Part shown: one piece after another, positions 1-8,699 of the stretch
How positions within the stretch are numbered: the stretch's first letter is position 1
Layout of the letters: every line of letters starts with the position of its first letter
Assembly (NCBI RefSeq): GCF_001586215.1
Contig: NZ_CP014634.1
Coordinates: 2,418,001 to 2,482,000 of the forward strand
Source: Corynebacterium simulans
Lineage (GTDB): Bacteria > Actinomycetota > Actinomycetes > Mycobacteriales > Mycobacteriaceae
Reading direction: 5' to 3'
Length of the DNA stretch: 64,000 nt
Program-made: the position numbers and the translations under genes
The notes under the pieces: model-generated
The model's database searches: none
Seen by the model: only the letters and a program-made list of their open reading frames with translations
What the model was told of the DNA's origin: nothing

Positions 1-1056
1 CAGACTTTGACCCCGCGCATGTTGCGTACCTTTGGCTACCGTCCCGTCATGGCGGCGGCCGCGCTGCTGCTCGGTGTTCCGGCCTTCGGCCACTTGCTTG
101 GTAACGCCGCCGTTGTCGTGCTTGTCTTTTCCGCCCTGCGCGGAATTGGCTTCGGCGCGTTGACAGTTTCGGAAAGCGCGCTGATCGCAGAAATCGCCCC
201 CTCGCGGCTGCTGGGAAAGGCCACCGGCATGATCGGCGTCTTTGTCGGATTCGCCCAGATGGTCTTTTTGCCGGCTGGCATTGCGATGGGGCAGGCTTGG
301 GGCTTTGAAACCGCGTACATCACCGCTGGCATCATCGGCATCATTGGCTTCGTGATGTGTTTGCGTGTGCCATCGCTGAAGGCGGCGTCGTCAAGCGTGG
401 CGAACCGTGAGACCGGAGCCGTCGCTCCGATGTGGAAACTCTTCGCCGTGCCGGCACTAGCTCTTACCACCTTCTCCATGAGCTACGGCGTGGTATCCAC
501 GTTCATCGCCCCCGCGGCGCGAGAACTGGACCCAGTCACCGGCGCGGCCGTCGGCGGCCTGCTGCTTTCCTTGGTGGGTGCTGCGACGATGGTGATGCGT
601 TACTTCGCAGGCGCGGTGGCAGACCGCCTTGGCAAACCCGGCACTTTGTATATCCCGGCCCAGTTCGTGGCCGCCGGTGGCGTGGCGTTGATTGCCTTCA
701 CGCTCGCGCAAGGGTGGTCGCTGTGGCTGCTGGTTTGTGGCGCCGTAATTTTCGGCGGTGCCTTTGGCATCGCGCAGAACGAGGCTCTGCTGGCGATGTT
801 CGACCGCGCGCCTCGCGAAAAGATTTCTGAGGCCTCCGCGGTGTGGAATATTTTCTACGACGCGGGCACCGGCCTGGGCTCCACGGTGCTGGGCGCGTTG
901 GTCGCCAGCACCGGCTATAGCGGTGCGTTTGGTGCGGGCGCTGCGATTATCGCGGGCGGGCTGTTGCTGACCGTCAGCGATACGCTGCTGGGACGTACCC
1001 GCGTTAGCGAGACGCACGATATCAAGACCCGTTTGCGAAGGTTGCGTAAGGTATAG
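1..1056 (+). CDS. MFS transporter, 5'-truncated by the window
   Basis: The reading frame is open from base 1, so the true start and probably the first one or two helices lie upstream. The roughly 350 visible residues are a run of hydrophobic helices separated by short basic loops, as in major facilitator superfamily permeases. A DRLGKPG-type loop near bases 622-650 fits the conserved cytoplasmic loop between helices 8 and 9 in the second half of the family. The tail is basic and cytoplasmic (TRLRRLRKV). The stop lies 3 bases before hisH, so the genes are probably co-transcribed; an MFS gene before hisH is also what I recall from C. glutamicum. Substrate is unknown. Confidence 0.85.
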   Translation, partial: QTLTPRMLRTFGYRPVMAAAALLLGVPAFGHLLGNAAVVVLVFSALRGIGFGALTVSESALIAEIAPSRLLGKATGMIGVFVGFAQMVFLPAGIAMGQAWGFETAYITAGIIGIIGFVMCLRVPSLKAASSSVANRETGAVAPMWKLFAVPALALTTFSMSYGVVSTFIAPAARELDPVTGAAVGGLLLSLVGAATMVMRYFAGAVADRLGKPGTLYIPAQFVAAGGVALIAFTLAQGWSLWLLVCGAVIFGGAFGIAQNEALLAMFDRAPREKISEASAVWNIFYDAGTGLGSTVLGALVASTGYSGAFGAGAAIIAGGLLLTVSDTLLGRTRVSETHDIKTRLRRLRKV

Positions 1057-1059
1057 CCC

Positions 1060-1695
1060 ATGACAGGCAAGAATGTTGTTGTGCTGGACTACGGTGCCGG
1101 CAATCTGCGCTCGGCGCAGCGCGCGCTTGAACACGCAGGCGCGCAGGTCACCGTCACTGCGGATCCCCAGGTGGCCGTTTCTGCCGACGGCCTCGTGGTT
1201 CCCGGAGTCGGCGCCTTTGCCGCGTGCATGGAGGGGCTGAAAAGGGCCCAGGGCCCGCGGATCATTGGCCAGCGCTTGGCCGGTGGCAGGCCGGTGTTGG
1301 GGATCTGCGTAGGCATGCAAGTGCTTTTCGACGCCGGCTTCGAGCACGGCATTGCCACCTATGGCTGCGGGGAGTGGCCCGGCCGGGTGGAAAAACTGCA
1401 GTCTGACGTGCTTCCGCATATGGGCTGGAATACCGTGGAATTTGCTGCGGACTCAGCGATGTTCGCGGGGATTTCTCCGCAAGAGCGCTTCTATTTCGTG
1501 CACTCCTATGCGGCACGCCGCTGGGAGCTGGAAACCGAAATCACCGAGCCGCCGCGTGTGGCCTGGGCTGAGCACGATGGGGACCGTTTCGTGGCGGCCG
1601 TGGAAAATGGCGCGCTGTGGGCCACCCAGTTCCACCCGGAGAAGTCCGGCGAGGTAGGAGCGCAGTTGTTGCGCAACTGGATTAATACGCTTTAA
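1060..1695 (+). CDS. hisH: Imidazole glycerol phosphate synthase, glutamine amidotransferase subunit
   Basis: HisH hydrolyses glutamine and passes ammonia to HisF for imidazole ring formation in histidine synthesis. The 211-residue protein is a class I glutamine amidotransferase of usual length. The nucleophile is Cys83 in the motif GICVGMQ, and the His192/Glu194 pair lies in FHPEKS near the C-terminus. The N-terminus [12 protein letters not shown] is typical of HisH. It begins 3 bases after the MFS stop and is followed 15 bases later by hisA, so it belongs to one transcription unit. HisF, its synthase partner, is encoded at 3317-4081. Confidence 0.97.
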   Translation: MTGKNVVVLDYGAGNLRSAQRALEHAGAQVTVTADPQVAVSADGLVVPGVGAFAACMEGLKRAQGPRIIGQRLAGGRPVLGICVGMQVLFDAGFEHGIATYGCGEWPGRVEKLQSDVLPHMGWNTVEFAADSAMFAGISPQERFYFVHSYAARRWELETEITEPPRVAWAEHDGDRFVAAVENGALWATQFHPEKSGEVGAQLLRNWINTL

Positions 1696-1710
1696 GTAGG
1701 ATTTGAAACC

Positions 1711-2493
1711 ATGACCTTTACTTTGTTGCCGGCCGTCGACGTCGTTGACGGCCAGGCTGTGCGACTTGACCAAGGCGCGGCCGGAACCGAAAAGAACTAT
1801 GGCACCCCGCGCGAGGCCGCGCTCAAGTGGCAGGAGCAGGGAGCTTCATGGCTGCACTTTGTCGACCTCGATGCGGCTTTTGGCCGCGGTTCTAATCACG
1901 CGCTGATGGCGGAGATTACCGCGGAGCTTTCGATGCAGGTGGAACTGAGCGGCGGAATTCGCGACGGTGAGTCTTTGGAGCGTGCGCTTGCCACCGGTGC
2001 GCGGCGGGTCAACATCGGCACCGCGGCGCTGGAGAAACCGGAGTGGGTCGAGGAAATGCTGGAAAAGCACGGCGACAAAATTGCCGTGGACTTAGCGGTG
2101 CAGCTAGAAGAAGGCGAGTGGCGCTGCCGCGGCAACGGCTGGGTATCGGATGGCGGAGACCTCTGGGAGGTACTCGAGCGCCTCGATGCGGCAGGCTGCC
2201 AGCGCTTCGTGGTCACCGACGTCACCAAAGACGGCACCCTCGAAGGGCCCAACGTGGAGCTGCTGCGTGAGGTTGCTGCGGCTACCGAGGCAAAGATTAC
2301 GGCCTCGGGCGGCATCTCTAGCCTGGATGATCTTCGCGAGCTGGCGCTGTATGAAAACGAGGGCATCGATTCCGCGATTGTCGGGAAAGCGCTCTATGAG
2401 CAGCGCTTTAGCCTCGAAGAAGCAATCGCGGCGGTGGCGGAGGTAGAGCCGCTGCCGGAAGAAGATTACATCGACCCCATTGACACTTATTAA
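1711..2493 (+). CDS. hisA: ProFAR isomerase HisA, subHisA type
   Basis: This (beta-alpha)8 isomerase catalyses the fourth step of histidine synthesis. At 260 residues it is very close to actinobacterial PriA, the bifunctional HisA/TrpF enzyme. The catalytic aspartates are Asp10 ([10 protein letters not shown]) and Asp170 (VTDVTKDGT). Three positions differ from the PriA pattern as I remember it: Asp127 and Ala129 in IAVDLAVQ (PriA has VAVGLDVQ), and Asn142 in RGNGW (PriA has RGRGW). These match the corynebacterial subHisA subfamily, described as specialised for histidine synthesis only. An RBS-like AGGA precedes the ATG. Confidence 0.95.
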   Translation: MTFTLLPAVDVVDGQAVRLDQGAAGTEKNYGTPREAALKWQEQGASWLHFVDLDAAFGRGSNHALMAEITAELSMQVELSGGIRDGESLERALATGARRVNIGTAALEKPEWVEEMLEKHGDKIAVDLAVQLEEGEWRCRGNGWVSDGGDLWEVLERLDAAGCQRFVVTDVTKDGTLEGPNVELLREVAAATEAKITASGGISSLDDLRELALYENEGIDSAIVGKALYEQRFSLEEAIAAVAEVEPLPEEDYIDPIDTY

Positions 2494-2511
2494 AGCGAGG
2501 AGCGCCATTTC

Positions 2512-3303
2512 ATGACTCAACCGCGTGAGCTCGTGGCTTTTGCCGAGGCGGCCGTTGACCAAGTAAGCGAACTATTCCGCGCCGGCCTCGGCGCGCCGCC
2601 TGCCCATTTCAAGGGCGAGGGCGATTTTGCCACGGAAGTGGACCTGCAGATCGAGGCGCAGCTGCGCCAGCATCTCACCCAGCTCACAGGCATTCCGGTC
2701 TATGGCGAGGAGTCTGCCTCGCCCTCCGGCGTGTTTGCGTCCGAGAAGGCCATGTGGGTGGTCGATCCCATCGACGGCACCGCGAACTATTCCGCGGGCA
2801 ACCCGCTGTGCGGCGTTCTAGTCAGCCTCATCCATGACTCCCGCCCCGTAGTTGCGGTGGCGGACTTCCCGCTGCTGGCGCGCCGCGTGGTGGCTGCCGA
2901 GGGAATGGGTCTGCGCTCGGTTGGCGGACCTGCCACCGGCTTTGGCGGCGGTGCGGATTCTCTCGGTTTTGACGAAGGCCGCGGGCACGTCGGCTGCTCT
3001 TCGCACCTGCCCACGGATATCTTCCACGAGCTGCGCGAGACCGGGCTGCGCCCACGCATGACCGGCTCCGTGGGGGTTGATTCGGCTTTCGTGGCGCAGG
3101 GCGTCTTCGACGGCGTGGTGAACTTCTCGCCGCATCCGTGGGACAACGCCGCGGGCGCTCTGCTCATCAAGGCCGCTGGCGGCATCGCAACCGACCCCGA
3201 AGGCAACGACTGGGCACCGGGCGCCCGCGGTCTGGTCGCCGGCACCCCTCAGGTGCACGCCACGATTCTCGACATCGTGGCCCGCCACAGTCAAAAATCT
3301 TAA
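2512..3303 (+). CDS. impA: Inositol monophosphatase-family phosphatase (ImpA-like)
   Basis: This is a 263-residue member of the Mg2+-dependent inositol monophosphatase family. The metal ligands are visible: Glu66/Glu67 in YGEES, Asp85 and Asp88 in [12 protein letters not shown], and a late Asp near residue 210 in PWDNAAG. Actinobacterial homologues sit in this same place between hisA and hisF. Some relatives dephosphorylate histidinol phosphate (HisN type) and others inositol phosphate. The sequence alone does not decide the substrate. Its position inside the his operon favours a role in histidine synthesis. Confidence 0.88.
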   Translation: MTQPRELVAFAEAAVDQVSELFRAGLGAPPAHFKGEGDFATEVDLQIEAQLRQHLTQLTGIPVYGEESASPSGVFASEKAMWVVDPIDGTANYSAGNPLCGVLVSLIHDSRPVVAVADFPLLARRVVAAEGMGLRSVGGPATGFGGGADSLGFDEGRGHVGCSSHLPTDIFHELRETGLRPRMTGSVGVDSAFVAQGVFDGVVNFSPHPWDNAAGALLIKAAGGIATDPEGNDWAPGARGLVAGTPQVHATILDIVARHSQKS

Positions 3304-3316
3304 AAAGGAGGATGCC

Positions 3317-4081
3317 ATGGCCTTGGCCGTGCGTGTTATCCCTTGCCTCGATGTGGACAACGGCCGCGTGGTCAAGGGCATAAACTTTGAAAACCTGCGC
3401 GATGCCGGCGACCCAGTAGAGTTGGCCGCCCGCTACGAAGAACTCGGTGCCGATGAACTGACCTTCCTCGACGTCAGCGCCTCGAAAGAAGGCCGGGGCA
3501 CCATGCTCGAGGTGGTGCGACGTACCGCAGACCAGGTCTTTATCCCACTGACCGTGGGCGGCGGCGTGCGTTGCATCGACGACGTCCGTAAGCTGCTGCG
3601 CGCCGGCGCCGATAAAGTAGCCGTCAACTCCGCGGCGTTTTCCCGCCCGGAGCTGCTGCGCGAGCTTGCCCGGGTCTTCGGCTCCCAATGCATCGTCCTA
3701 TCCGTCGACGCCCGCAGAACCCCACGCATGCCTTCCGGCTTCGAGGTCACCACCCACGGCGGCACGCGCTCCGCTGAACTCGACGCCATCGAATGGGCGG
3801 CCCGTGGCGCGGAGCTGGGTGTCGGCGAGATTCTGCTGAACTCCATGGACGGTGACGGCACGAAGACAGGCTTCGACTTCGAGCTCATCAAAAAGGTGCG
3901 TGCTGCGGTGTCTATCCCCGTCATCGCCTCCGGCGGAGCGGGCAAGGCGGCCGACTTCCCACCGGCTATTGCAGCTGGCGCCGACGCCGTCCTCGCGGCC
4001 TCCATCTTCCACTTCGGCGAGGTGGAAATCGCCGAGGTGAAGGATGCCCTCGCGGCGGCCTCCTACGAGGTACGCAAGTGA
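3317..4081 (+). CDS. hisF: Imidazole glycerol phosphate synthase, cyclase subunit
   Basis: HisF uses ammonia from HisH to close the imidazole ring, giving imidazole glycerol phosphate and AICAR. The protein has 254 residues, the normal length. The catalytic aspartates are Asp12 ([15 protein letters not shown]) and Asp131 (LSVDARRT). Phosphate-binding glycine loops are present (TVGGGVR and IASGGAG). The start has a strong AAAAAGGAGG ribosome binding site. Its end overlaps the hisI start in a GTGA junction, which indicates translational coupling. Confidence 0.97.
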   Translation: MALAVRVIPCLDVDNGRVVKGINFENLRDAGDPVELAARYEELGADELTFLDVSASKEGRGTMLEVVRRTADQVFIPLTVGGGVRCIDDVRKLLRAGADKVAVNSAAFSRPELLRELARVFGSQCIVLSVDARRTPRMPSGFEVTTHGGTRSAELDAIEWAARGAELGVGEILLNSMDGDGTKTGFDFELIKKVRAAVSIPVIASGGAGKAADFPPAIAAGADAVLAASIFHFGEVEIAEVKDALAAASYEVRK

Positions 4082-4440
4082 GTAGCCCGGCAGACTTCGA
4101 GCTAGACCCGGGCGTCGCTAAGCTGCTCAAGCGCAACGCCGACGGCCTGGTTCCCGCCATCGCCCAGTCCGAGCAAGGCGAGGTGTTGATGTTGGCATGG
4201 ATGGATGACCACGCACTCGCGCACACCTTGGCCACGCGCAAGGGCACCTATTACTCGCGTTCGCGGCAGGACTATTGGATAAAAGGCCAGACCTCGGGGC
4301 ATACCCAAGAAGTGCTGGGGGTGCGGCTGGATTGCGATGGCGACACCATCCTGATTACAGTTCGCCAAGAAGGCGCGGCCTGCCATACCGGAGACCGCAC
4401 TTGTTTCGATTCTCGTGACCTTTTGGGAGGCGCATTTTAG
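4078..4440 (+). CDS. hisI: Phosphoribosyl-AMP cyclohydrolase
   Basis: HisI opens the adenine ring of phosphoribosyl-AMP, the third step of histidine synthesis. The 120-residue protein is the monofunctional form; hisE is not fused and is not in the window. Ligands of the Mg and Zn sites are visible: Asp85, Asp87 and Asp89 with Cys86 in LDCDGD, and Cys102/Cys109 in CHTGDRTC. The GTG start overlaps the hisF stop by 4 bases. The stop codon is immediately followed by the ATG of the next gene. Confidence 0.96.
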   Translation: MSSPADFELDPGVAKLLKRNADGLVPAIAQSEQGEVLMLAWMDDHALAHTLATRKGTYYSRSRQDYWIKGQTSGHTQEVLGVRLDCDGDTILITVRQEGAACHTGDRTCFDSRDLLGGAF

Positions 4441-5073
4441 ATGGCACGCCGTCTTGGCCCACTTTTAATTGCTGCAGGCGCAATCCTGCTGTGGCTTTCA
4501 TCCCGCATGACGTGGGCTACCGCTGCCGTAGAAGACGATAAGTCCGGTTTCAGCACCGTCGACATGGTGGGTTCTTTCTGGTCGCTCGAGCTAATCGCGC
4601 TGACCCTTGTGCTTTTGGCCGGTTCGGTCGCCGTGGCGGCCCTGCGTCGCACCTCCCGCCGCATCGTGGCCGTCATTTGCGCGCTGGCCGCAGCCGCCGT
4701 GGCGTGGAGCCCAGTCTCCCTGCTGACCTACGGCGCCGACGCCGCTCGCGCCCAAGAACTCCTGCGCGCCGGCTCCTCCGACGAGAATGCCGTCAACGGT
4801 GCGCAAATCTCGGAGTGGGCCACCGTCATCAGCACCGAGGCTGCAAAGGCTGGCCCCATTCTTGCCATCTTCGGCGCAGCGTGCGCGCTGTTTGGGGCGA
4901 TGCTGCTGGTGCGCAAACCGGGCGTCGACAAGCCCCGCTCGACCAAGTATGAAAGCCCGGCCGCGCGCCAGGAACGCATCGCCGAGGAACTGGAGACCAC
5001 CACCGATTCCGGTCGCGTGATGTGGGATGCGCTCGACGCCGACATTGACCCCACGGACGTAAAACGCCCCTGA
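4441..5073 (+). CDS. Trp-operon-associated membrane protein (TIGR02234-like)
   Basis: The 210-residue protein has about four transmembrane segments (near residues 5-22, 45-65, 75-95 and 138-158) and a hydrophilic, charged tail. It resembles the actinobacterial family usually encoded between trpE and trpC (Rv1610 in M. tuberculosis), but trpE is missing here. Its function is unknown in the family. Its ATG directly abuts the hisI stop, so it is likely expressed with the his operon. Its survival beside an altered trpC suggests a role not strictly tied to tryptophan synthesis. Confidence 0.8.
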   Translation: MARRLGPLLIAAGAILLWLSSRMTWATAAVEDDKSGFSTVDMVGSFWSLELIALTLVLLAGSVAVAALRRTSRRIVAVICALAAAAVAWSPVSLLTYGADAARAQELLRAGSSDENAVNGAQISEWATVISTEAAKAGPILAIFGAACALFGAMLLVRKPGVDKPRSTKYESPAARQERIAEELETTTDSGRVMWDALDADIDPTDVKRP

Positions 5074-5142
5074 ATTTCTATTTCGCGGGCCATCGCGATA
5101 GCCTAAGTGTGATCTCAAACGCCCCTGTGGAGGGAGGTGCTG

Positions 5143-5973
5143 ATGTCCACTCCGATCGCCGTAGACCACCTGATAGCAGGTGTGCTTGACGACGTCGCCG
5201 TGCGCGAAGCCCGCGTCTCCTTCCAAGACATCAAAGCGCGCTCGCGTTCCATGAGCGAGCCTCGCGACGTCCGTGCTGCGCTGTTACGCCAGGGCTGCTC
5301 CGTGATTACCGAAATCAAACGCGCCGTGCCTTATGCCGGCGAAATCGCACATCTGGACTCTCCGGAGTCGGTGGCGCAGATTGCCGCGCAGCTAGCTGCC
5401 ACGGGGGTCCACCTGATGGCCTGCCAGACCGACAGGCGGCGCTTCCACGGTTCTTTGGAGGATATGCGCCAGGCCCGCGCGGCGATCGATATCCCGATGA
5501 TTTGCCGCGACATCATCGTGGACCCGTATCAGATCCACGAGGCGCGCTGCTATGGCGCGGACGCGGTGCCGCTGCAGGTGGAGCTCTTGGAGCAGGCGCG
5601 GTTGGAGGCGCTGCTCGATCGCATTGAATCGCTGGGAATGACCGCAATTTTAGAGGTGCGCACCTGTGATGAAGTCGACCGCGCCATCAAGGCCGGTGGC
5701 AGCGTGGTGGCCATTAACGCATGGTCAGTGGCCTCGGATGCCATCAACCGCGAGGCCTTCTCCGAGATTGTGCCGGGGCTGCCGGAATCCATCGTGCGCA
5801 TCGCAATCGGCGGAGTGAATTCGCCACGTAACGTGTTGAGATATGCCTCCCAGGGCGCCGATGCGGTGCTGGTAGGAGAGGCCATCATGGCGGCCCAAGA
5901 CCCCGCCGCCGCGGCGCGTTCCTTGGTCGCTGCTGGCCAGCACCCGGCGTGCCCTTCGCGGAAGTCTCTTTAG
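5143..5973 (+). CDS. trpC: Indole-3-glycerol-phosphate synthase-like protein, active site altered
   Basis: The fold and length (276 residues) are those of TrpC, and the sequence is close to mycobacterial TrpC as I remember it, including the GADAVLVGE phosphate loop and the QHPACPS tail. Aligning without gaps from the catalytic lysine onward to the well-studied Sulfolobus enzyme keeps Glu51, Lys53, Glu159 and Asn180 (here Glu57, Lys59, Glu171, Asn192). The catalytic acid Lys110 is Arg122, Ser56 is Val62, Arg182 is Trp194, Glu210 is Ile222 and Ser211 is Gly223. It is therefore probably not a normal IGP synthase. The ATG at 5143 was chosen over the in-frame GTG at 5137 because the GGAGGGAGG motif at 5129-5137 suits it. 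Confidence 0.85.
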   Translation: MSTPIAVDHLIAGVLDDVAVREARVSFQDIKARSRSMSEPRDVRAALLRQGCSVITEIKRAVPYAGEIAHLDSPESVAQIAAQLAATGVHLMACQTDRRRFHGSLEDMRQARAAIDIPMICRDIIVDPYQIHEARCYGADAVPLQVELLEQARLEALLDRIESLGMTAILEVRTCDEVDRAIKAGGSVVAINAWSVASDAINREAFSEIVPGLPESIVRIAIGGVNSPRNVLRYASQGADAVLVGEAIMAAQDPAAAARSLVAAGQHPACPSRKSL

Positions 5974-6009
5974 TGGCTTTGTCCAGCCGGATAAGGCAAA
6001 CTGTCTAGC

Positions 6010-6906
6010 GTGCAAATTCTCGCAAACATCCCGTCCCCGCCGCAGGGCGTGTGGCATTTAGGCCCGTTTCCGCTGCGTGCTTACGCACTTTGTATCATCG
6101 TCGGCATTCTGGTGGCGATGTGGATGACGCAGCGCCGCTACGTTGCGCGTGGCGGCAATTCCGATGTCGTGTGGGATGCGGCCATCGTCATCATCCCGGC
6201 GGGCATCGTCGGCGGGCGTTTGTATCACGTGATTACGGATCACCAGAAGTATTTCTGTGCCGACTGTAACCCGGCCGATGCCTTGAAAATCACCAACGGC
6301 GGCCTCGGTATATGGGGCGCGGTGGCGCTCGGCGTGTTCGCGATTTGGGTGATGTTCAAGATTAAAAAGGTGCCCATGGCGCCGTTTGCCGACGCCGTCG
6401 CTCCCGGTCTCATCCTTGCCCAAGCCATCGGGCGGCTCGGTAACTGGTTTAACCAGGAGCTCTACGGCCGGCCCACCGACGTTCCGTGGGCGCTGGATAT
6501 TTACTACCGCATCAACGAGGCAGGGGAGTATGCGCCGGTATCGGGCCGCTCAACTGGGGAAGTAATAACGTCCGTGCACCCGACCTTCCTCTACGAGCTG
6601 GTCTGGAATGTCGCCGTGTGCTTGTTCCTGCTGTGGGCGCAAAAGGCGTGGAAGCTGGGGCACGGCCGCGTGTTTGCGCTCTATGTGGCGGGGTATACGC
6701 TGGGCCGTTTCTTCGTTGAGAATATGCGCTCGGATGAGGCCACGATGGTCTTCGGCCTGCGTATCAACGTCATTGTTTCAGTAGTGCTTTTCATCGTGGC
6801 GCTGGTGGTATTTTTCAAGCTTCCGCGCGGGCAGGAGACTCCCGATGAGGTAGATCCTGCGCGTAACGGGCCGAAAGCGCTCGATGAGTCGCAGGAATCA
6901 CACTAA
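6010..6906 (+). CDS. lgt: Prolipoprotein diacylglyceryl transferase
   Basis: Lgt transfers diacylglycerol from phosphatidylglycerol to the lipobox cysteine of prolipoproteins, the first step of lipoprotein maturation, in the cytoplasmic membrane. The 298-residue protein has about seven transmembrane helices. The family signature is clear: [17 protein letters not shown], followed by the catalytic region, and [11 protein letters not shown] later. The start is GTG. It lies 36 bases after the trpC-like gene and is followed by a hairpin terminator before pyk. The lgt-pyk order is shared with mycobacteria. Confidence 0.96.
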   Translation: MQILANIPSPPQGVWHLGPFPLRAYALCIIVGILVAMWMTQRRYVARGGNSDVVWDAAIVIIPAGIVGGRLYHVITDHQKYFCADCNPADALKITNGGLGIWGAVALGVFAIWVMFKIKKVPMAPFADAVAPGLILAQAIGRLGNWFNQELYGRPTDVPWALDIYYRINEAGEYAPVSGRSTGEVITSVHPTFLYELVWNVAVCLFLLWAQKAWKLGHGRVFALYVAGYTLGRFFVENMRSDEATMVFGLRINVIVSVVLFIVALVVFFKLPRGQETPDEVDPARNGPKALDESQESH

Positions 6907-6926
6907 GCAGCGTACGTTGCCCATTC

Positions 6927-6957
6927 ATGCCCGCTTTCATGCGGGCATTTCTGGTTT
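6927..6957 (+). terminator. Rho-independent terminator after lgt
   Basis: An 8-bp perfect stem ATGCCCGC/GCGGGCAT (6927-6934 with 6941-6948) closes a 6-base loop and is followed by a T-rich stretch (TTTCTGGTTTTTG). It lies 20 bases after the lgt stop and so probably ends the his-trpC-lgt transcript. Confidence 0.75.
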
Positions 6958-7071
6958 TTGGTGAGATTTTCTGTGGATTTGCGGGTTTATGTTGGCTTTG
7001 GCAGTGGCCGTTGCCAGCGAACGCGGGTAGGTTGGGTTTCGTTAGCATTCCCGATGTGAATAGGGCTTTTA

Positions 7072-8487
7072 ATGTTGGATAGAAGAACCAAAATCGTTTG
7101 TACCTTAGGTCCCGCTGTGGCAAGCAAGGACGGAATCCTGCGCCTCGTGCAAGAGGGCATGGACGTCGCTCGCCTTAACATGTCCCACGGCGAGCACACC
7201 GACCACGAAGCCAATTATCGCTGGGTACGTGAGGCTACCGATGAAACTGGCCGCGCCGTCGGCATCCTAGCCGACCTGCAGGGGCCGAAAATCCGCCTGG
7301 GTCGCTTCATCAACGGCGAGGAGATGTGGGCAGATGGTGAAATCGTTCGCATCACCGTCGACGACGTCGAAGGCACCCACGACCGCGTTTCCACCACCTA
7401 CAAGAACCTCGCGAAGGATGCGAAGGCCGGCGACCGACTGCTTATCGACGACGGCAAGGTCGCCGTGGTCTGTAAAGAAGTAGATGGCAACGACGTCGTC
7501 TGTGAGGTCACTGAAGGTGGCCCCGTATCCAACAACAAAGGTGTTTCCCTGCCCGGCATGGATATCTCCGTGCCGGCTCTATCCGAAAAGGACATCGCCG
7601 ACCTGCGCTTCGCTTTGCAGCTCGGCGTCGATATGATCGCGCTGTCCTTCGTACGCTCGCCAGCCGACGTCGACTTGGTCCACGCCATCATGGACGAAGA
7701 GGGCCGCCGCGTGCCGGTCATCGCGAAGCTGGAGAAGCCGGAGGCGGTCGATGCTCTGGAGTCCATCGTCCTTGCTTTCGACGCCATCATGATTGCCCGT
7801 GGTGACCTGGGCGTCGAGGTACCGCTCGAGCAGGTGCCGCTGTTCCAGAAGCGCGCCATCCAAATCGCGCGTGAAAACGCTAAGCCGGTCATCGTGGCAA
7901 CCCAGATGCTGGATTCCATGATCAGCAACCTGCGCCCGACCCGCGCGGAAGCATCGGATGTGGCCAATGCCGTGCTCGATGGCGCCGACGCCGTCATGCT
8001 CTCAGGCGAGACCTCCGTGGGCATCGACCCGCAGAACGTCGTGCGCACCATGTCTCGTATCGTGCAGAATGCCGAGTCCGATGGCCAGGTGCCGCCGCTT
8101 TCGCACGTTCCACGCACCAAGCGCGGCGTGGTGTCCTACTCAGCGCGCGACATCGCGGAGCGCCTGAATGCGAAGGCAATCGTTGCCTTCACCACCTCCG
8201 GCGATACCGCAAAGCGCGTGGCGCGTTTGCACTCCAAGCTGCCACTGCTGGCGTTTACCCCGTTCCCGGAGGTGCGCTCGCAGCTGGCCCTGACCTGGGG
8301 TGCGCAGACCTTCCTGAGTGATGCCGTGGACTCCACCGACGACATGATGGCTACCATCGACCGCTCGCTGCTGGCCATGGATAGTTACAAGGAAGGCGAC
8401 CTTATCGTCGTTATCGCTGGCACCCCGCCGGGAATTGCGGGCAACACCAACATGATTCAGTGCCACATGTTGGGTGGAAGCCGCTAA
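7072..8487 (+). CDS. pyk: Pyruvate kinase
   Basis: This 471-residue enzyme converts phosphoenolpyruvate and ADP to pyruvate and ATP in glycolysis. The N-terminus RRTKIVCTLGPAV, the NMSHGEH motif, the catalytic lysine motif IAKLEKPEAV, and the MISNLRPTRAEASDVANA segment are all diagnostic. The C-terminal allosteric domain is complete. The ATG at 7072 gives MLDRRTK. The gene is isolated by a terminator on each side and so is probably monocistronic. Confidence 0.97.
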   Translation: MLDRRTKIVCTLGPAVASKDGILRLVQEGMDVARLNMSHGEHTDHEANYRWVREATDETGRAVGILADLQGPKIRLGRFINGEEMWADGEIVRITVDDVEGTHDRVSTTYKNLAKDAKAGDRLLIDDGKVAVVCKEVDGNDVVCEVTEGGPVSNNKGVSLPGMDISVPALSEKDIADLRFALQLGVDMIALSFVRSPADVDLVHAIMDEEGRRVPVIAKLEKPEAVDALESIVLAFDAIMIARGDLGVEVPLEQVPLFQKRAIQIARENAKPVIVATQMLDSMISNLRPTRAEASDVANAVLDGADAVMLSGETSVGIDPQNVVRTMSRIVQNAESDGQVPPLSHVPRTKRGVVSYSARDIAERLNAKAIVAFTTSGDTAKRVARLHSKLPLLAFTPFPEVRSQLALTWGAQTFLSDAVDSTDDMMATIDRSLLAMDSYKEGDLIVVIAGTPPGIAGNTNMIQCHMLGGSR

Positions 8488-8545
8488 CCGAGCTCCTTGA
8501 GCGCGCTTCGCCGGCGCTCGAAAAGTGCTGGCCCGTCAGCGCTGT

Positions 8546-8580
8546 GGCCTTGCTGCTTTTGCGCAGGGAGGCCTCTTTTT
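8546..8580 (+). terminator. Rho-independent terminator after pyk
   Basis: The stem is GGCCT/AGGCC outside and CTGC/GCAG inside, with a small internal mismatch and a TTTTGC loop. It is followed directly by TCTTTTT ending at 8580. It sits about 60 bases beyond the pyk stop. Confidence 0.65.
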
Positions 8581-8647
8581 GTGGATAACTTTGTGGCCGC
8601 GTCATCGGAAAGCGCGTTTTAGTCCCCTTTTGGCGAAGTTATCCACA
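8580..8647. promoter_or_regulatory. Pair of inverted DnaA boxes
   Basis: TGTGGATAACTT at 8580-8591 is the exact reverse complement of AAGTTATCCACA at 8636-8647, separated by 44 bases. Each arm holds a perfect consensus DnaA box (TTATCCACA or its complement, at 8580-8588 and 8639-8647). No dnaA, dnaN or other origin genes are nearby, so this is not oriC. It lies between the pyk terminator and the HNH gene. It could titrate or regulate DnaA, control the nuclease gene, or be a boundary of the nuclease element. Confidence 0.6.
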
Positions 8648-8699
8648 GACGAAGAATTGATGCTTGTGGCGGTTCGTGGGTGCTTTTAGCGTGAAAGGC

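Noticed and set aside
457..1419. A 320-codon open frame opposite the MFS gene and hisH
   Set aside because: Both plus-strand genes are clear, and the reverse frame is an overlap artefact.
8580..8647. Chromosomal origin
   Set aside because: Two DnaA boxes alone, without dnaA, dnaN or an AT-rich unwinding element, do not make oriC.
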